A stretch of DNA of 60,000 nucleotides, taken from NCBI GenBank assembly GCA_015680685.1, contig MNCI01005823.1:318623-378622 (forward strand), read 5' to 3'. This DNA is from Gnetum montanum. Lineage: Eukaryota > Streptophyta > Gnetopsida > Gnetales > Gnetaceae. Positions 12,664 through 24,419 of this stretch are shown piece after piece. Below the pieces are notes generated by a model. That model made no database searches. It was given only the letters and a program-made list of their open reading frames with translations, and was not told the DNA's origin. Position numbers and translations under genes: made by a program. How positions within the stretch are numbered: the first letter of the stretch is position 1; every line of letters begins with the position of its first letter.

Positions 12664-13842
12664 GCTTTTCCTTTTTTTTTTCTTTCTCTCTTTTCTCTCT
12701 CTCTCTTTTTAATTTCAAATATTTTTTGAAATGGGAACCACACTATGCAAAGACATAGCTTCCTTTTTATTGGTCAATGGAGGAGTGATGATATGTTCCA
12801 ACATGAGTCATAAACTACATGAAGGAAGTTAAGAAGAAAACCCAACAAGACCTCTTGAGGTTACATCCTTTGCCATTCCCACTTGGTCATTCCCTCTTTT
12901 CTTAAGGTATAATGATCATTGAAGAATTTTAGTTTCATGAAAGAAGAACCAAATTGTTTTCATGATAAAGACCTTTTATTCAGAGAACTGGAGGGATGGA
13001 TGAGGTGGTCCCACTGGTTTACACAATTACTTACCCAATCATCTTGATAGCATAGCACAACATTGACTTCTACATCATGACTTAGCAATATTATATATAT
13101 ATATATATAATACATTTATAAAACATAAAGAGAATGACTCAAGAAAAGATAAAAATATAAAGAAAAGAAAAATATTAAGAAATGGAAAACATATGAAGAA
13201 TCAAAAAATTTTGGAAGAAACATGATAAAAATTTGTAAAACAAAAAGGGTGAAAAAAACTTATTAGTTCTTGAACTAGGATGGAGCATCTCCCCCATGAC
13301 TAATCTTAGGGCCATACATTTGGGAGATGGACTACACAATCCCCTATTTATACACCACTGATTTTTCATCTATCACTATTACTAATTTCATTAATTGTGT
13401 TTTAGCACATCTAACATTGGTGATAGTCTTGTTTGGATCATTCAGAGATGTATCTTCATCTAGACTTGAAGGTATTTCTATTTTGGAGGGTCCATATGTG
13501 TTTGCTCTTCTTCTTGATTTTCTATTTTAATTCCTAGGTCTTCATGTTTAATATCCTTTTCCAGTGTATAATCAGAGTGTAAGATATATGCATCTAAGTT
13601 CTCTATTTGGTCCATTTTCTTAAGTATAGAACTAATAAGTAGATTAGTTGCTTCCATGCATCTTTGAAACAGTTTTAGGTTCTCATTTTCAAGCCACCAG
13701 GTATCTTCTAGTTTAGTGGCTACTATGTAGATTGGTTTTTGCTCACACACTTGTTTCTAAACTTTGTTGTGGGCTATGTTAATATTGAAATTTCCAGCCT
13801 ACAACTACACCCTTTACTATTAGTAGTGACGCATGGATTCTT
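11117..13842. other. non-coding spacer of element A
   Basis: Polypurine tract at 11117-11128, then sequence without pol domains. Minus-strand 11340-11610 may be a condensed relic of the third ORF, by its position next to the LTR and weak similarity (DDEKKFQFILQE against the C-terminal EEEKLQ region in C); weaker than the case in B. 12060-12170 matches the post-integrase spacer of C and B. Contains an ATT microsatellite (12633-12663), a TC-rich stretch (12665-12710) and a TA repeat (13091-13109). Confidence 0.5.
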
Positions 13843-16043
13843 CTATCTCTCCATAGTGATAGGTTTATCATTTATGTCTTGTGTTGGAGTGTTAATGTGT
13901 ATTGGCTCTTGCATAGGATTGGAAGACATTGCTTTTGTGAGGAAGGGTATTGCACCCGATTGGCCTTGTGCAAGTTTCGATGCACCAATAGATCTATGCA
14001 TTTTTTTCTTGTGTGAGGAAACTTCCCTAAAGAAAGGACATTTCAAAGGCTGTAGTTAAGATCTACTAGCACTATCATTTTTGCGTATGTTCACAACAAA
14101 AGTGGAATTCTTTCATTGATGTTGTGGTGTCAAACCTTCCTGTGTTGTTGGCAATGACATATGGTGGAGGGAAGTATGAGAATATTGAGGATATGATAGA
14201 GGATGAGAGGCATGAGGTGGTGATCCTTCAAAAGATGTTGTAGGTTTATGATATTTAAGAGAGAGGTAGTAGTGATTTGAGGTAGAGGAAGTAGAACCAG
14301 TCAAGGAAATAGGTTGTTAAACATGATATCATATGGGTCTGGTTGGAAGTAAGGGTAGTGTTGGTTTGGTGATGGCCTTCCCCACGACTAAGGTTTTTTC
14401 CACTATGGTTGATGATAGTGTTGAGGCTGGTAAGAAGTCCCACAACTATATTACAATTGCTTATAGGACTATCTATAATTACCTTGTGAGAAAGGTAATT
14501 TTCTAAGCATTTGCTTTTGTACAAACTTGGGACTTAATGCAAAAGCCAAATACTCATGTAGATGTAACATGACTAGGCAATATCCCTTTGGATTATCATA
14601 TAGGCAAATGTCACATCCATCATCCTCTTCTATGGTTGAGTCTATAGCCTCTTCTTCTATAGCTATTCTTCCTTTTTGCTGATAAGTATTCCTAGCTATA
14701 TCTTGGTTCTTTTTCCTCCTCTTGTTTTGATCACTTGATTCATTTTGCATTACTCTCTCATTTACAATTTTTACGTAAGTTGTAATTTTTTCATTCATCA
14801 ACTCCCACATATTATATAGCCTTGCTTCAAGCTCATCAGTAGACTTTTGTGTTGGAAAGGTTTGCTATAAAATCACCTCATCAAGAGCTGCCTCCTTTTC
14901 CTTATCATAGATATGGACCCTTTCTTTTTGAAGAGTTGGGTCCTAGTTATTTTCCTCTACATTCTCTTGTTTACATAACTCTCCTTCTTCTTTTTCCACC
15001 CACTTAATTAGCCTTTGTATCTAATGGACTTTCAATTCGTATAATTGGCCTTGGACATAAATCCCAAGGGTCTCCCTTGTTTCATTACAAAGCCCATCTA
15101 TGATGTAGAAAAGTTACTCTTTTCAAGAGAAATCATGGCCAGGACACCTATATAGTAGCGAATAGTATCTATCCAAGGCCACATCCAAGGGTTCATGATT
15201 TTCTTGCTTTCACCCTTGGATTTGTTTTCTTAGGTTGAACACTCTTGCATAGGTTTGGTATTTTTTGTTGAAAAGCTCCAACATTGTGAACCATCGATGG
15301 ATTAAATCTAGTTCCAATGTTCTATACCAACTTTCAACTTCATCTATTAGTGTCCTAGGAAAGATCTTAAGCTTTTGCCACTTACATTCAGTATTTTGCA
15401 AGGTGCAGGCATCATGGAAGGCTTGTAAGTGATGTTGTGGACCAAAATCATAGTCTCCCCTAAATTTAGAAATGTTTTCCATATCAAGTCAGTTGATGCA
15501 ACTATCCCTTTGATTCCTTTGGGGTATTTGAATTGTCTTCCTAATCTGTGTTAGACCCCTAGTGATCAACAAGGATTCATTTGTACCACACATGTCATGG
15601 TGATAATCTATATTTCTATTCATCTTATTGTGATGATCTTACCTATGCTCATTTTAATGTCTTTGATTTTTCCCTTGGGTTTGATTTTTATCTTTATCTT
15701 GACCCCGTAGTAAAGCTCTATTTCTGCACCTACGTTCATCTTCATCGGAACTAGATTTTGAAGAGGAAGAGGAAGATGAGAAACTAGGAGAATCACCATG
15801 GCTTCAAAATTTAGAGGAGGTCCTAGGCCTTGAGGCCCTCCTTCTTCTAGGACCTACTCCATCTCCTCTAGAATTATCTACCTTAGGTAAATGTAGTCCT
15901 TGTGTGTAGTCAAGGTAAAAATGAGCATATCAAACTCCTACATGAGGTTGTTCACTCCAACTTTCTTCAATATAGATCTTATTAGTTCTCCAATGAATGT
16001 TCTCATCATACAATGCATTATTGGTCCAATGTGAGGAAGACAT
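13843..16043 (-). pseudogene. gag of element A (degenerate)
   Basis: Gag-only polyprotein relic. The start at 16043 (MSSSHWTNNALYDENIHWRT) agrees with the D start MSSSHRSTSLP at 54446 and with IHWRT/VHWRT in B. An Arg/Ser/Glu-rich segment follows (15700-15850), then the capsid core at 15210-15482 (NISKFRGDYDFGPQHHLQAF, LKIFPRTLIDEVESWYRTLE). The C-terminal box at about 14580-14640 reads GCDICLYDNPKGYC, then LVMLHLHEY: a CX2CX8CX4H pattern, best kept here. A Pro/Ser/His-rich tail (14.1-14.4 kb) and a KCPFF segment (about 14035) end the polyprotein, as in B. Several frameshifts and stops. Confidence 0.75.
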
Positions 16044-16153
16044 TTTTTTAACATGTATGACTTAAAATAAAATACTAATATTTTCTAAAAGATAATCATT
16101 AACACCTTAATAATGATCGTTTATGATATAACTAATCTAGATAACTAGCATCA

Positions 16154-16171
16154 TCCCTAGCAACAATGCCA
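16154..16171 (-). other. primer binding site, tRNA-Asp type (A)
   Basis: tccctagcaacaatgcca aligns with the tRNA-Asp 3' end with five mismatches, all C-to-T or G-to-A, mostly at former CG or CHG sites. Confidence 0.75.
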
Positions 16172-16172
16172 A

Positions 16173-17117
16173 TGATTAGTGGCAAGTACCCCCTATGCCC
16201 AGCCATATGAATCACAAGTGTTCATGCATAATCCAGTTGAATTCCGTGGATGGAACTAATCATGCATCTAGATTGTTAAGCATTGATCGTAGTTTGTTGT
16301 CTTCCCACTTAAACTAATGGTAGCTTTGTGACGTATGGTTTAGTCCAAAGTGAGGCATATGATAATTGATGTTGTTGGCCTTATGCTACTCCTAATGATA
16401 ATAGAGAAATAAATTATTTAATCTAACTAACAATGGAAAGTAAAGTCTAAACTAGCCTATGGACGATGAGTATCCATTCCCATCTTGTCGTACACATCTT
16501 AAACCCACATATTCACTACTCAAATTACCAAGCACTATGCTACTCGGAAAACCAAGCAATAACACTACTTAGATTACCAAGTGAATTGTGTTTATGCTCA
16601 AAATTGGTCATGCTCATTCCATAAATTCATTAATATGCATGGAAACGTAAATATTAACTAAGTATATAGACTAAAAATTTCATTACAAGTAAATCTAATC
16701 TAAGTTAAAGTGCTGCAATGAATAAGAATCAATCTTGATCTTATTGTCATTCATGGAATATGTCTGGGTACATTGCCACTCAAATAAGACGTTGTACAAC
16801 TGACTCAGATCCACACTGTGGGCATTCATTAACTATTCTCTAAGACTATAGAATAAAACTGCAAGAGTTTGACTACTTTATTAACAAAAGAATGCCAATA
16901 CATGGCAATAGCATACATATTTATAGGCAAAAATAGATATTGCATCGATGAAGCCACATCAAGACATCATTGCATGCATCAACTAGGTCATGTTGACGTG
17001 GCTACATCAAGGTAGTTGCGTCGAAGTGGCTGCATTGAGGCAATTGCCTCAAAGAGACTACATCAAAGCAGCTACATCAATGCAATCTTGTTGACACAAC
17101 CAATTGATGCTTCATCA
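16173..17117 (-). repeat. 5' LTR of element A
   Basis: Starts TGATTAGTGGC and ends GATGCTTCATCA on the plus strand, collinear with 10171-11116 (945 against 946 bp). U3 at about 16985-17090 has the same 14-bp repeat run with different point changes. Confidence 0.85.
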
Positions 17118-17345
17118 CCTAGTAATTAATATGTAATCTAAAAATTTATCACCAAGTTATTAAGTGGTTACTCAACACACTCAAGATTTTTTCATTTTTA
17201 CATTCTTAGCTAAAGCATTACATTCATTTACATTTGTTATTCATTTCAATGCTCATTATGTTTTTCTTTCTTAATAATTTGGGTTGATAATACAATTCAT
17301 CATGCATGTTAATTACACTTAACTATATATTATAAAAACTACAAG

Positions 17346-17465
17346 TGGCAAGACTCTTAATTTGGAAGCTTCGAGTCACGGGTTTGATTTTTGTGGGCAA
17401 TGCTAAGTTATAAAGTTCTAATTAGACTATATATCTTAGGGTGTATCTATATTTTACAAGGAGGG
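17346..17465 (+). mobile_element. SINE copy 1 (5'-truncated)
   Basis: Shares the block 'gggtttgattt...gggcaatgctaagttataaagttctaat...tatatatctt...gtgtatctatatt' with the copy at 19603. A box-B-like motif lies at 17380-17390; box A is missing. It is preceded by a direct repeat (17314-17352) that recurs at 19490-19528. Confidence 0.55.
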
Positions 17466-17469
17466 GAGG

Positions 17470-19490
17470 TGTTGGACCATAAAAAAATGAATAATAATAT
17501 TAGAAAAATTAAGAGTACATAAGATCATTGAAGAAAGACTTTAAAGAAAAACCTAATGGTTTTAGGGATGCCTTTTTGGGTTTTCATCCTTAGTTATAAC
17601 CAATCTTGAAAAACCTCCCCTCTAGGATAGGAAAATGCTTAGACCTTACCCTTATTCAAAAGCGCCTTCATGGATTTTGACTTCTTACTAAAGGATATTT
17701 TGTAAAGAGAAGGAGAAAATTATCTTTAATCATAAAAGAATACATCAATTAGAAATAACAAAAAAATAGCAACAAAAGTTGAAAGTCTCACATCTATAAG
17801 ACTCTAAAATAAAAAAAAAATTAATTTTGTAAAAAATAAATTAATTATTTAGCTTTCACTAGGAGATTTTTTTGCCTAAAGTTGTAGCTAAAAAGAAGAC
17901 ATCTTTGCAAATTTAGTATTTGACTCTTGAAGAGATGTCATAGTTATGCTCTTGCCATTGGAAAATAATTGTGTGTTGAAGCATTTAAATAAAGGAGTGA
18001 ATTAGTCAAACATAATTCTAAATGTAAGAAAAAAAATGAAACCAAGTAAACTAATCATCAAGAATGACTTCATTAATGCTTGGTTAAAAGTTGTTACAAA
18101 TTCTAAATGTCTATGTTGAAGTATATTGAGTAATAGGACACTTTTAAAAAAATGAGAAAATGAATCTTCACTTCTACAAAGACTACATTAAAGAGAAACA
18201 TTTTCATTTTTCAAACCCGTGACTCGAAGCTCTTTAAATATCTTTCATTTTCCTCATCCACAAGTATGATAATGATTGCATTTTCTAGGTTTGATTGAAT
18301 TTATTATGAATAAAATTATTTTTTGTAATAATATCATAAGCAAATTTTGAATTAAAAGGAAAAATAGATCTACTATCCTTTCAAAAAATATCTAGAAAAG
18401 CCTAAAGCAAACTATTGTCAACTTTAAATAAATTCTCAAGACTAGAAATTAATTTTTCAAAAAACATTTCTTCATTCTATTCAATCTATATAGGCTAGAA
18501 GCACCATTTTAAGTAATCCATCTATCATGCATACATAAACAAGAAACTATAGTAATAGCAAATTTGCTCCAAGTGGTACATAATCTAGATGCATTAGTAG
18601 CCCAACCTCCTTCATTAAAAGGAGGCCACCATTGGCTAATTTGCTTAAGCATGTGTTCTGAAAGTGTAATATGATTATAATTCCAATATTTAGTAAGCTT
18701 GCACCATGTCTTTCAAATTTATTTAAGAAATAAAGAACTAGAAATAGAAATAGTTGATAGTGAAGAAAGTTATTAAAAGACCAACTATTATCATTCTTAT
18801 GTTTTCCTTGAATAAATCTATTTCTTAACAAGACCATCCAAACATCATCTTCATTAATGCACTTTGTAATCTATTTTGCAACAAGAGAAATACCCTAGCT
18901 ATAATAATTAATGAGGTAAGTCTTCCATCTTTCTTGCTACTAATGCAAATATCCCAAGCAACTCTTAAAAAATATTTTTCATATTTCTTACCAAACCAAA
19001 GAAATTGATAGATAATATGATCAACTTTATCGTAAAAATTTTTAAAAGGAGTCCAACAATTGGAGTAATAAATATGAGTTGATTGAAGCATTTACTTAAT
19101 AACAAAAACTTTGCGAGTAAGGATGAGCTTTTTTTCTTTTCATTTATTAAAGTTCTACTTAATTTTATCAACCACATAATTCCATATAATAGTAAGATTA
19201 GGCTTAAAAGAAAAAGGTATTTCTAAAATTTTTAAAACAAACTATGTTTTCAAGCTTTTCCAAGGCCTAAGAGTAATCCACTCATTAATATTGCCATTAC
19301 AATAAATTATATATTTTTTCCAATTGATCTAAGAGCTAGACAATAGGTAATAATCCTCCACTCTAGCTAAAAGGGTATTAATATGTTGCAAAGAATTGTT
19401 GATCATGAAAAAAGAATCATTTGCAAAGTGCATGTTAAGTAATAGTGTACCTATGTTTAAATTATTTTGGGTTCCAATAAACCTCCTCAA
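17470..19490 (-). mobile_element. LINE (L1-type) 3' fragment, copy 1
   Basis: 5'-truncated plant L1-type element. Reading leftwards: the RT catalytic region near 19411-19432, where the expected FADD reads FAND (Asp to Asn), then RT C-terminal and connection domain (18825-19091, with LRVAWDICISSKKDGRLTSL, matching the plant LINE motif VAWD.IC..K..GGLG; 18547-18837), then a zf-RVT-like end and the 3' end near 17470. Stops and frameshifts make it dead. Collinear with copy 2 at 24.42-25.69 kb. It is bracketed by direct repeats at 17314 and 19490. Confidence 0.65.
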
Positions 19491-19602
19491 CTACACTTAA
19501 CTATATATTGTAAAAACTACATGTGGTAGTTGGGAAAATGGTGATATATATATATATATATAATAAAGTATAGTAGATCTTAACCTTTTATAGATTCAAT
19601 AA

Positions 19603-19735
19603 TGAGGCATTAGCCTAGTGCTAAGACTCTATTTGAAAGCTCTAGATCATGAGTTTGATTTTAGTAGACAATGCTGAGTTATAAAGTCCTAATTGAGCTA
19701 TATATCTTGGGGTGTACCTATATTGCAATTTTTTT
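19603..19735 (+). mobile_element. SINE copy 2 with pol III boxes
   Basis: Box A-like TAGCCTAGTGC (19611-19621) and box B-like GAGTTTGATTT (19651-19661) about 40 bp apart, the spacing of a tRNA-derived promoter. The tail 'tatatatcttggggtgtacctatatt' is shared with copies 1 and 3. No poly-A tail; a T-run follows at 19728. A (TA)n tract lies just upstream (19544-19562). Confidence 0.55.
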
Positions 19736-19934
19736 AGGTTCCAACACCTCACTTAGCAATGGGATGAAAGAAAAAAGGAAGGACATGTATTGAAACTCAA
19801 AACATTTTTTTTTTTAGGTTCTAGACCTCAAAAATAATTAATAACACAACAATAATAAAAAATTTATTTAATTATAATTTGATAGAACTTAACATAGAAT
19901 ATAAAAGTGGGGGCTTGAAACTCAAAATAATTGA

Positions 19935-20030
19935 AATATAAGTACAACCCAAGATATTTTATCCCATTAGAACTTTATAACTCAACATTGTCCTCTACAA
20001 TCAAACCTATAACTTGGACTTTTATAATCT
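19935..20030 (-). mobile_element. SINE copy 3 (inverted, partial)
   Basis: Reverse complement matches the body of copy 2: GGTTTGATTG (box B-like), then gacaatgttgagttataaag and tatcttgggttgtacttatat. The box A end is not recognisable. Inverted relative to copies 1 and 2. Confidence 0.5.
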
Positions 20031-21266
20031 ATCATGTTAGCTATATGTTTTATAGTGTACTTATGATCAAATTATTTTGTATTCAATAATAGCTTAAATA
20101 TAGCTCAAACAAGCAACCTCTTACTTGCATAATCCTTACTTCTGTTTCCTACGATACAATAAGAACCACGTAAGCAATCTTGAATGAAAAAAATGTATAT
20201 CATGTAACATCTATGTACATAACTTGAGCCACCTAAAATCGGCTTGGGATGAAAGAAAATATCTATTATGAGACATATATACGACAGATCACGATTAGTA
20301 GTGGAAAACTCTGTGTCAAATCATATAACGTGAAGATGAGGCCCACATTCCACAAGCAAAGTTGTGGGTAGTTGATTTTTTAAAAAATGTCATCTTTATG
20401 TTTTACGGGAGAAGTCACCTGTTTGTTGCTGGTAAGAGTTGTCTCTACCAGAAGAATGTTCAATGCCATGCCATGATATAAGGAAACAGACGTCTGTCTT
20501 GAAGTGTTTAGTGAGAGCCTGATACGTTACCTATAATTTATGGATGATGTAAAAAACTACCAGGTTTTAAGATGGCCCTGTAAGTCGTAACTTAGAAAAT
20601 TTCCAACTTGTCATGTTTATTACTTTATTTTAATTCTTTGCAAATCCTACGAAGTGTAACCTTGTAAGGAAGGGAGGAATTAAACTTTTCAAATTAATAA
20701 ATTCTCGGGGCTTAACACAGTTAGAAATGATATAAAGTGGAATTGTAGATAATCTTATGGATTATAAATAATGTATCGTCGATCTAAACATAATAAAATT
20801 TTCTGTTTCTTTCATAAAGCCTATTTCATCTTTTCTTTCTGTTTTTATTTTTATTTTTTCAAAAAGGGCTCAGAAGTAACTATCGTTTTTATTACGTGAA
20901 AGAGGATATTTGCCTGAATACTTCATTTGTTTTTAAAATACCATTTGTCTGCATTCACCATTTGTTTGTATTCCAATCTCAACTTTGTAATGGCGTATCA
21001 ATTATCTTGTTGAAATTTTATGATGGTGGATAGCACTCACATCAAAAGTATCGGTTGTATCGGATGATTTCCCATCTGACGCTGCGCCCGTGAGAACATA
21101 GTTAAGTTTTCAGTGATCGAAAACGTCATTCTGCACACTATTTCTTATTGAATTTTTAGTTTGAATTTTGCTGACAGATGAATAAAAAATAGAGAGTAGG
21201 GAAGGCTTGAAGCGTTCCTATTGTTCTAACTTCTAATACTCACTGAACTGCAAGAGATGCAAAGCA
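20031..21266. other. low-copy 5' flank of the NPF pseudogene
   Basis: Does not match the repeat families of this window and has a higher CG content than its surroundings (for example 21080-21100). It probably holds the former promoter and 5' UTR. No clear TATA box at a fixed distance could be assigned. Confidence 0.4.
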
Positions 21267-23785
21267 GTGCATAGTCAGGAAAAAAGGACGAGAATGGAGA
21301 GCCAGTCCTGTGAATTTCAGAGTGACGAGAGTTCTATGCATGATACTGATATTGGGGAGGGTTCAGCAGATATTACAGACACGGCTGATGAAGAGAAAGG
21401 GGGATGGCCAGAAGCCATTGCTATAACTGTGAATGAAATTGGAAACAGACTGACGTACCACTGCATGTGCTCAAACAGCTTCACATACATGACTGATGTT
21501 TTGCACATGAGCACTGCTGTCTCAGCTGTGAATATCAATGTCTGGACTGGAACAACGTTTCTGCTTCCCCTTCTTGGAGCATTTATCTCAGACTCTTACC
21601 TGGGTTGCTACTGGACTGTGTTTTATTCTGACCTTATCTTTCTCATGGTAAATTTTGTATCGACGGTAAGTGTTTTTAAAGTCTGCTGATCTTTTTCTGC
21701 TGGGTACTGAGTAGCTGTTTCTTCCTGTGTTTCATGCCAGTGGCAAAATTTTACTAAGAAATCTGTCGAAATTCTTTTGTCTAAGAAATCTCTACTAAAG
21801 TACTTAATGGAACAGCGGTTTAGCTTAGTGTTTAGACCTATGCAAAGAATCCCTTGCCACTACTGTTAGCAGCATCTTTGCCTGGTCTAGATATCTGTGA
21901 CAAGTTAGGTACTTTTTTTGTGAAAGTTATGTGCTTGAAATCTTGCTGTAGGCCGATGTTACAAGGTTTTGCAGAATTTATGGTAGTCCACGTTGTCAAA
22001 GGTTTTGAAAAATAAACTAACAAACTCACCAACGCAATTTTGTGGTGAACCATTAGCTATATATATCTGAACTGTAGTGAAAGATGGTGCAAGTTAAATT
22101 ATTCACAAACCATAGGTTGCTTCCAGCTCAAAGATTGCATCTAGAGAGGACATAACATGTTTGGAGACATGGAGAGAGTGGAAGTAGTTTTGATGAGACC
22201 CAGCACCCTATTAATTGACATGACGTACCATTGGGTAAGGAATTTTTTTAAGGGAAAAACTGCAATTTAAAGAATACTTTTAATGTTTGATGTTGACTTG
22301 GCAATATTTTTTTTTAATTATTAAATTTCATTTCACTGAACAGTCACAAGCTTTCCATCCTGCTGAAGTTTTTTTATGCTTGCAACAGGGCTCAATTTCC
22401 TTAACATTATCAGCTCTTCATTCTGTTACACCCCCTCCATGTGGAAAAAGATCAGAAACATGTCCAGTAGCCCCTGCTGTGCAATTGGGTTGTTTTTTGC
22501 ATCAATCTACCTGCTAGCACTCGGTATAGGAGGTCACAAACCATGTCTGCAAACATTCGGAGCAAATCAATTCAGCAACAACAATTCAAACAAGGCAAGC
22601 AGGAGTTCTTTCTTCCACTGGTGGAATTTTGTAGTGAATATTGGCTTGCTTTTCTCTAGTACCGTATTTGTTTACATTCAAGAAAACATTAGCTGGCTTT
22701 TGGGGTATGGAAGCCCCACCATAATCATGACAGCAACACTTTTCATTTATCTATCAAGGAGCAGAACGTACCGGCACAGCGTTCCTAAATCAAATCCATT
22801 TATCCAAATTCATAGAGTTCTCACAGCAGCATTTCAGAGTAGGAGATGATCTTCTGCACCACACCGAGGTTGTTCAGCACCTGTAATTCAGGATCATAGG
22901 CTGGAGCAACGCTTATTGCTAAGCAATCACATGAGGTATACCTTTCATTTTTATTGCAGATAGAAAAACATTAATTTACGTTCCAGAAACTGTTTACAGC
23001 ATTACTTTGATGAAAGGTTTCAGGATAAAGCCAAAGTATTGGGAGAGGAAGAATCTATAAAGTTTGAAGTCTGCACTGATGCAGAGGTAGAGGAAGTCTG
23101 CACTTTGATGTATGGTGTGATATATTATCAGTCTCAGTCCTCCTTCATAAAGCAGGGCAAGACAATGAACCGCAAAATTGGTTCCAAATTTGAGGTCCCT
23201 TCAGCGGCCTGGCAGAGTGCATTGAGCCTCTCAGCGGCCGTGTCTCTTCCACTTTATGACCGTGTTTTTGTTCCCTTCACCAGAAAAATAACAGGAAATA
23301 TCCGTGGCATAACAATGCTGCAGAGAATAAGTTATGGGTTAGTTTTTTCAACATTGTCCATGATTGTGGCAGCATCGGTTGAGATGAAAAGGCTAAAACT
23401 TGCAAGGAATTAGGGCTTCAGAATTTGGGTAAAGCCATGGCTCCCATGAACATAAGTTGGCTTCTCCCACAATATATTTTGCTAGACTTGGCATACGTCT
23501 TTGCGTTGATAGGAATGGAAGAATTTTTTTATGATCAGATGCCCCTCTCACTGAAAAGTTTTGGGATAGCAGTGTATCTGGGGATACTTTGGAGTAGGAG
23601 GACTTCTTGGTGGAATTTTGGTATCAATTGTGGACAGTTTCAGCAGTAGTTATGATCAGTATTGCTGGTTTGATGATAACATGAACAGAGCTCATTTCGA
23701 CTACTTTTATTTGCTACTTGCTGCCCTCAGTGCTCTATTTCTGTATTTGTTTGTTCTTGCATCTAAAGGTTTCCATTCTAGGTAG
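21267..23785 (+). pseudogene. NRT1/PTR family (NPF) transporter pseudogene
   Basis: Plasma-membrane type proton-coupled nitrate/peptide transporter relic of the major facilitator fold; subfamily not certain (NPF5-like by the exon-3 block, inference). Exon 1 runs 21267-21665 (alternative Met at 21294) and contains GGWPEAIAITVNEIGNRLTY and LLGAFISDSYLGCYWT; it ends in a good donor ACG|GTAAGT. Exon 2 starts at 22389 after TGCAACAG, in phase with exon 1 (GSISLTLSAL), and carries PPPC, LGIGGHKPCLQTFGANQF and FFHWWNFVVNIGLLF. The last exon (from about 23010) carries QGKTMNRKIGSKF, LYDRVFVPFTRKITG, RGITMLQRISYG, SWLLPQYILL, FFYDQMPLSLKSFG and NRAHFDYFYLLLAALSALF, ending at TAG 23783-23785. Breaks: frameshifts near 22491, 23400 and 23580, scrambled reading around 22850-22935, and about 20 residues missing between EEV and QGKTM. 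The proton-coupling ExxER motif reads EIGNR. Confidence 0.85.
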
Positions 23786-24158
23786 ATGGATACATTGATC
23801 AATAAGACCAGTAAATTGCTTGCGCAGATTAAATGTTCTATACCTTGTACTACTCATAAGAGCTTCAGCAAGCTTTTCCTCCGTAAATTTTAATATGGTT
23901 GACGGATCTGTAAACTGTAATTACATGTTGATATCCATGCTTGCCCGGCAATCATGCAAATGCGTGCAAGCAACAAATGCTAAGAAGGACTTTCTTGATA
24001 TTCCAGAACAAATTTGAGTCTTCAAGAAAAGATCGGGTCCTGCCAGCGACGACGAAGTGACTGCTCTTTCTGCAATGGCCATATTACCTTAAGAACGCTG
24101 CAAAACATGTACTTTTGAAACCGAACCAAAGCTTTAGCTAAATAGTCATTTCAGATTT

Positions 24159-24164
24159 AATAAA
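24159..24164 (+). promoter_or_regulatory. possible polyadenylation signal of the NPF relic
   Basis: AATAAA about 375 bp after the terminal stop. The stretch 23786-24158 looks like a 3' UTR, with no recognised coding motif. Confidence 0.3.
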
Positions 24165-24419
24165 CAACACTATCAGTCATGTGATTGAATTAATATTCCA
24201 CAAGATGATTATTTCTTATTTTTGAAAGTGTAAGGAGTTCGTGACCTTGGATGATTATTTATGAAAGAATTTAATTTTCTATTAGATGTCATGCTAAGTA
24301 TAATGAGGGGAGTTGGAGTTTGCGGAGTGGCCAGGATACTCTTCTTAGTAGTTTTAGTTTTGTTTTGTCTTTTAAATTTTTCTTTTTTAGTTTTTGGAAA
24401 AATAAATAAATTTTAAAAA

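Larger units (their letters stand above)
10171..17117 (-). mobile_element. complete gag-type LTR element A, about 6.9 kb
   Basis: Two LTRs (10171-11116 and 16173-17117) flanked by a perfect 5-bp target duplication cctag (10166-10170 and 17118-17122). Inside, on the minus strand: primer site 16154-16171, gag 16043 to about 13843, a long spacer and a polypurine tract at 11117-11128. No protease, RT or integrase motif is seen, so it is non-autonomous, of TR-GAG type. The spacer piece around 12060-12170 is homologous to the post-integrase spacer of C (about 32985-33060), which suggests A arose from a C-like element by loss of pol (inference). Confidence 0.85.

Noticed and set aside
13739-14059. 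Plus-strand ORF of 106 codons with a hydrophobic stretch
   Set aside because: Antisense to the gag tail of element A, which has a homologue in B in the minus frame.
21810-21840. Box A-like motif (ggtttagcttagtg) in NPF intron 1
   Set aside because: No box B or SINE body follows; could be chance.
23820-24017. 65-codon ORF after the NPF stop
   Set aside because: No recognised motif; lies in what looks like the 3' UTR.
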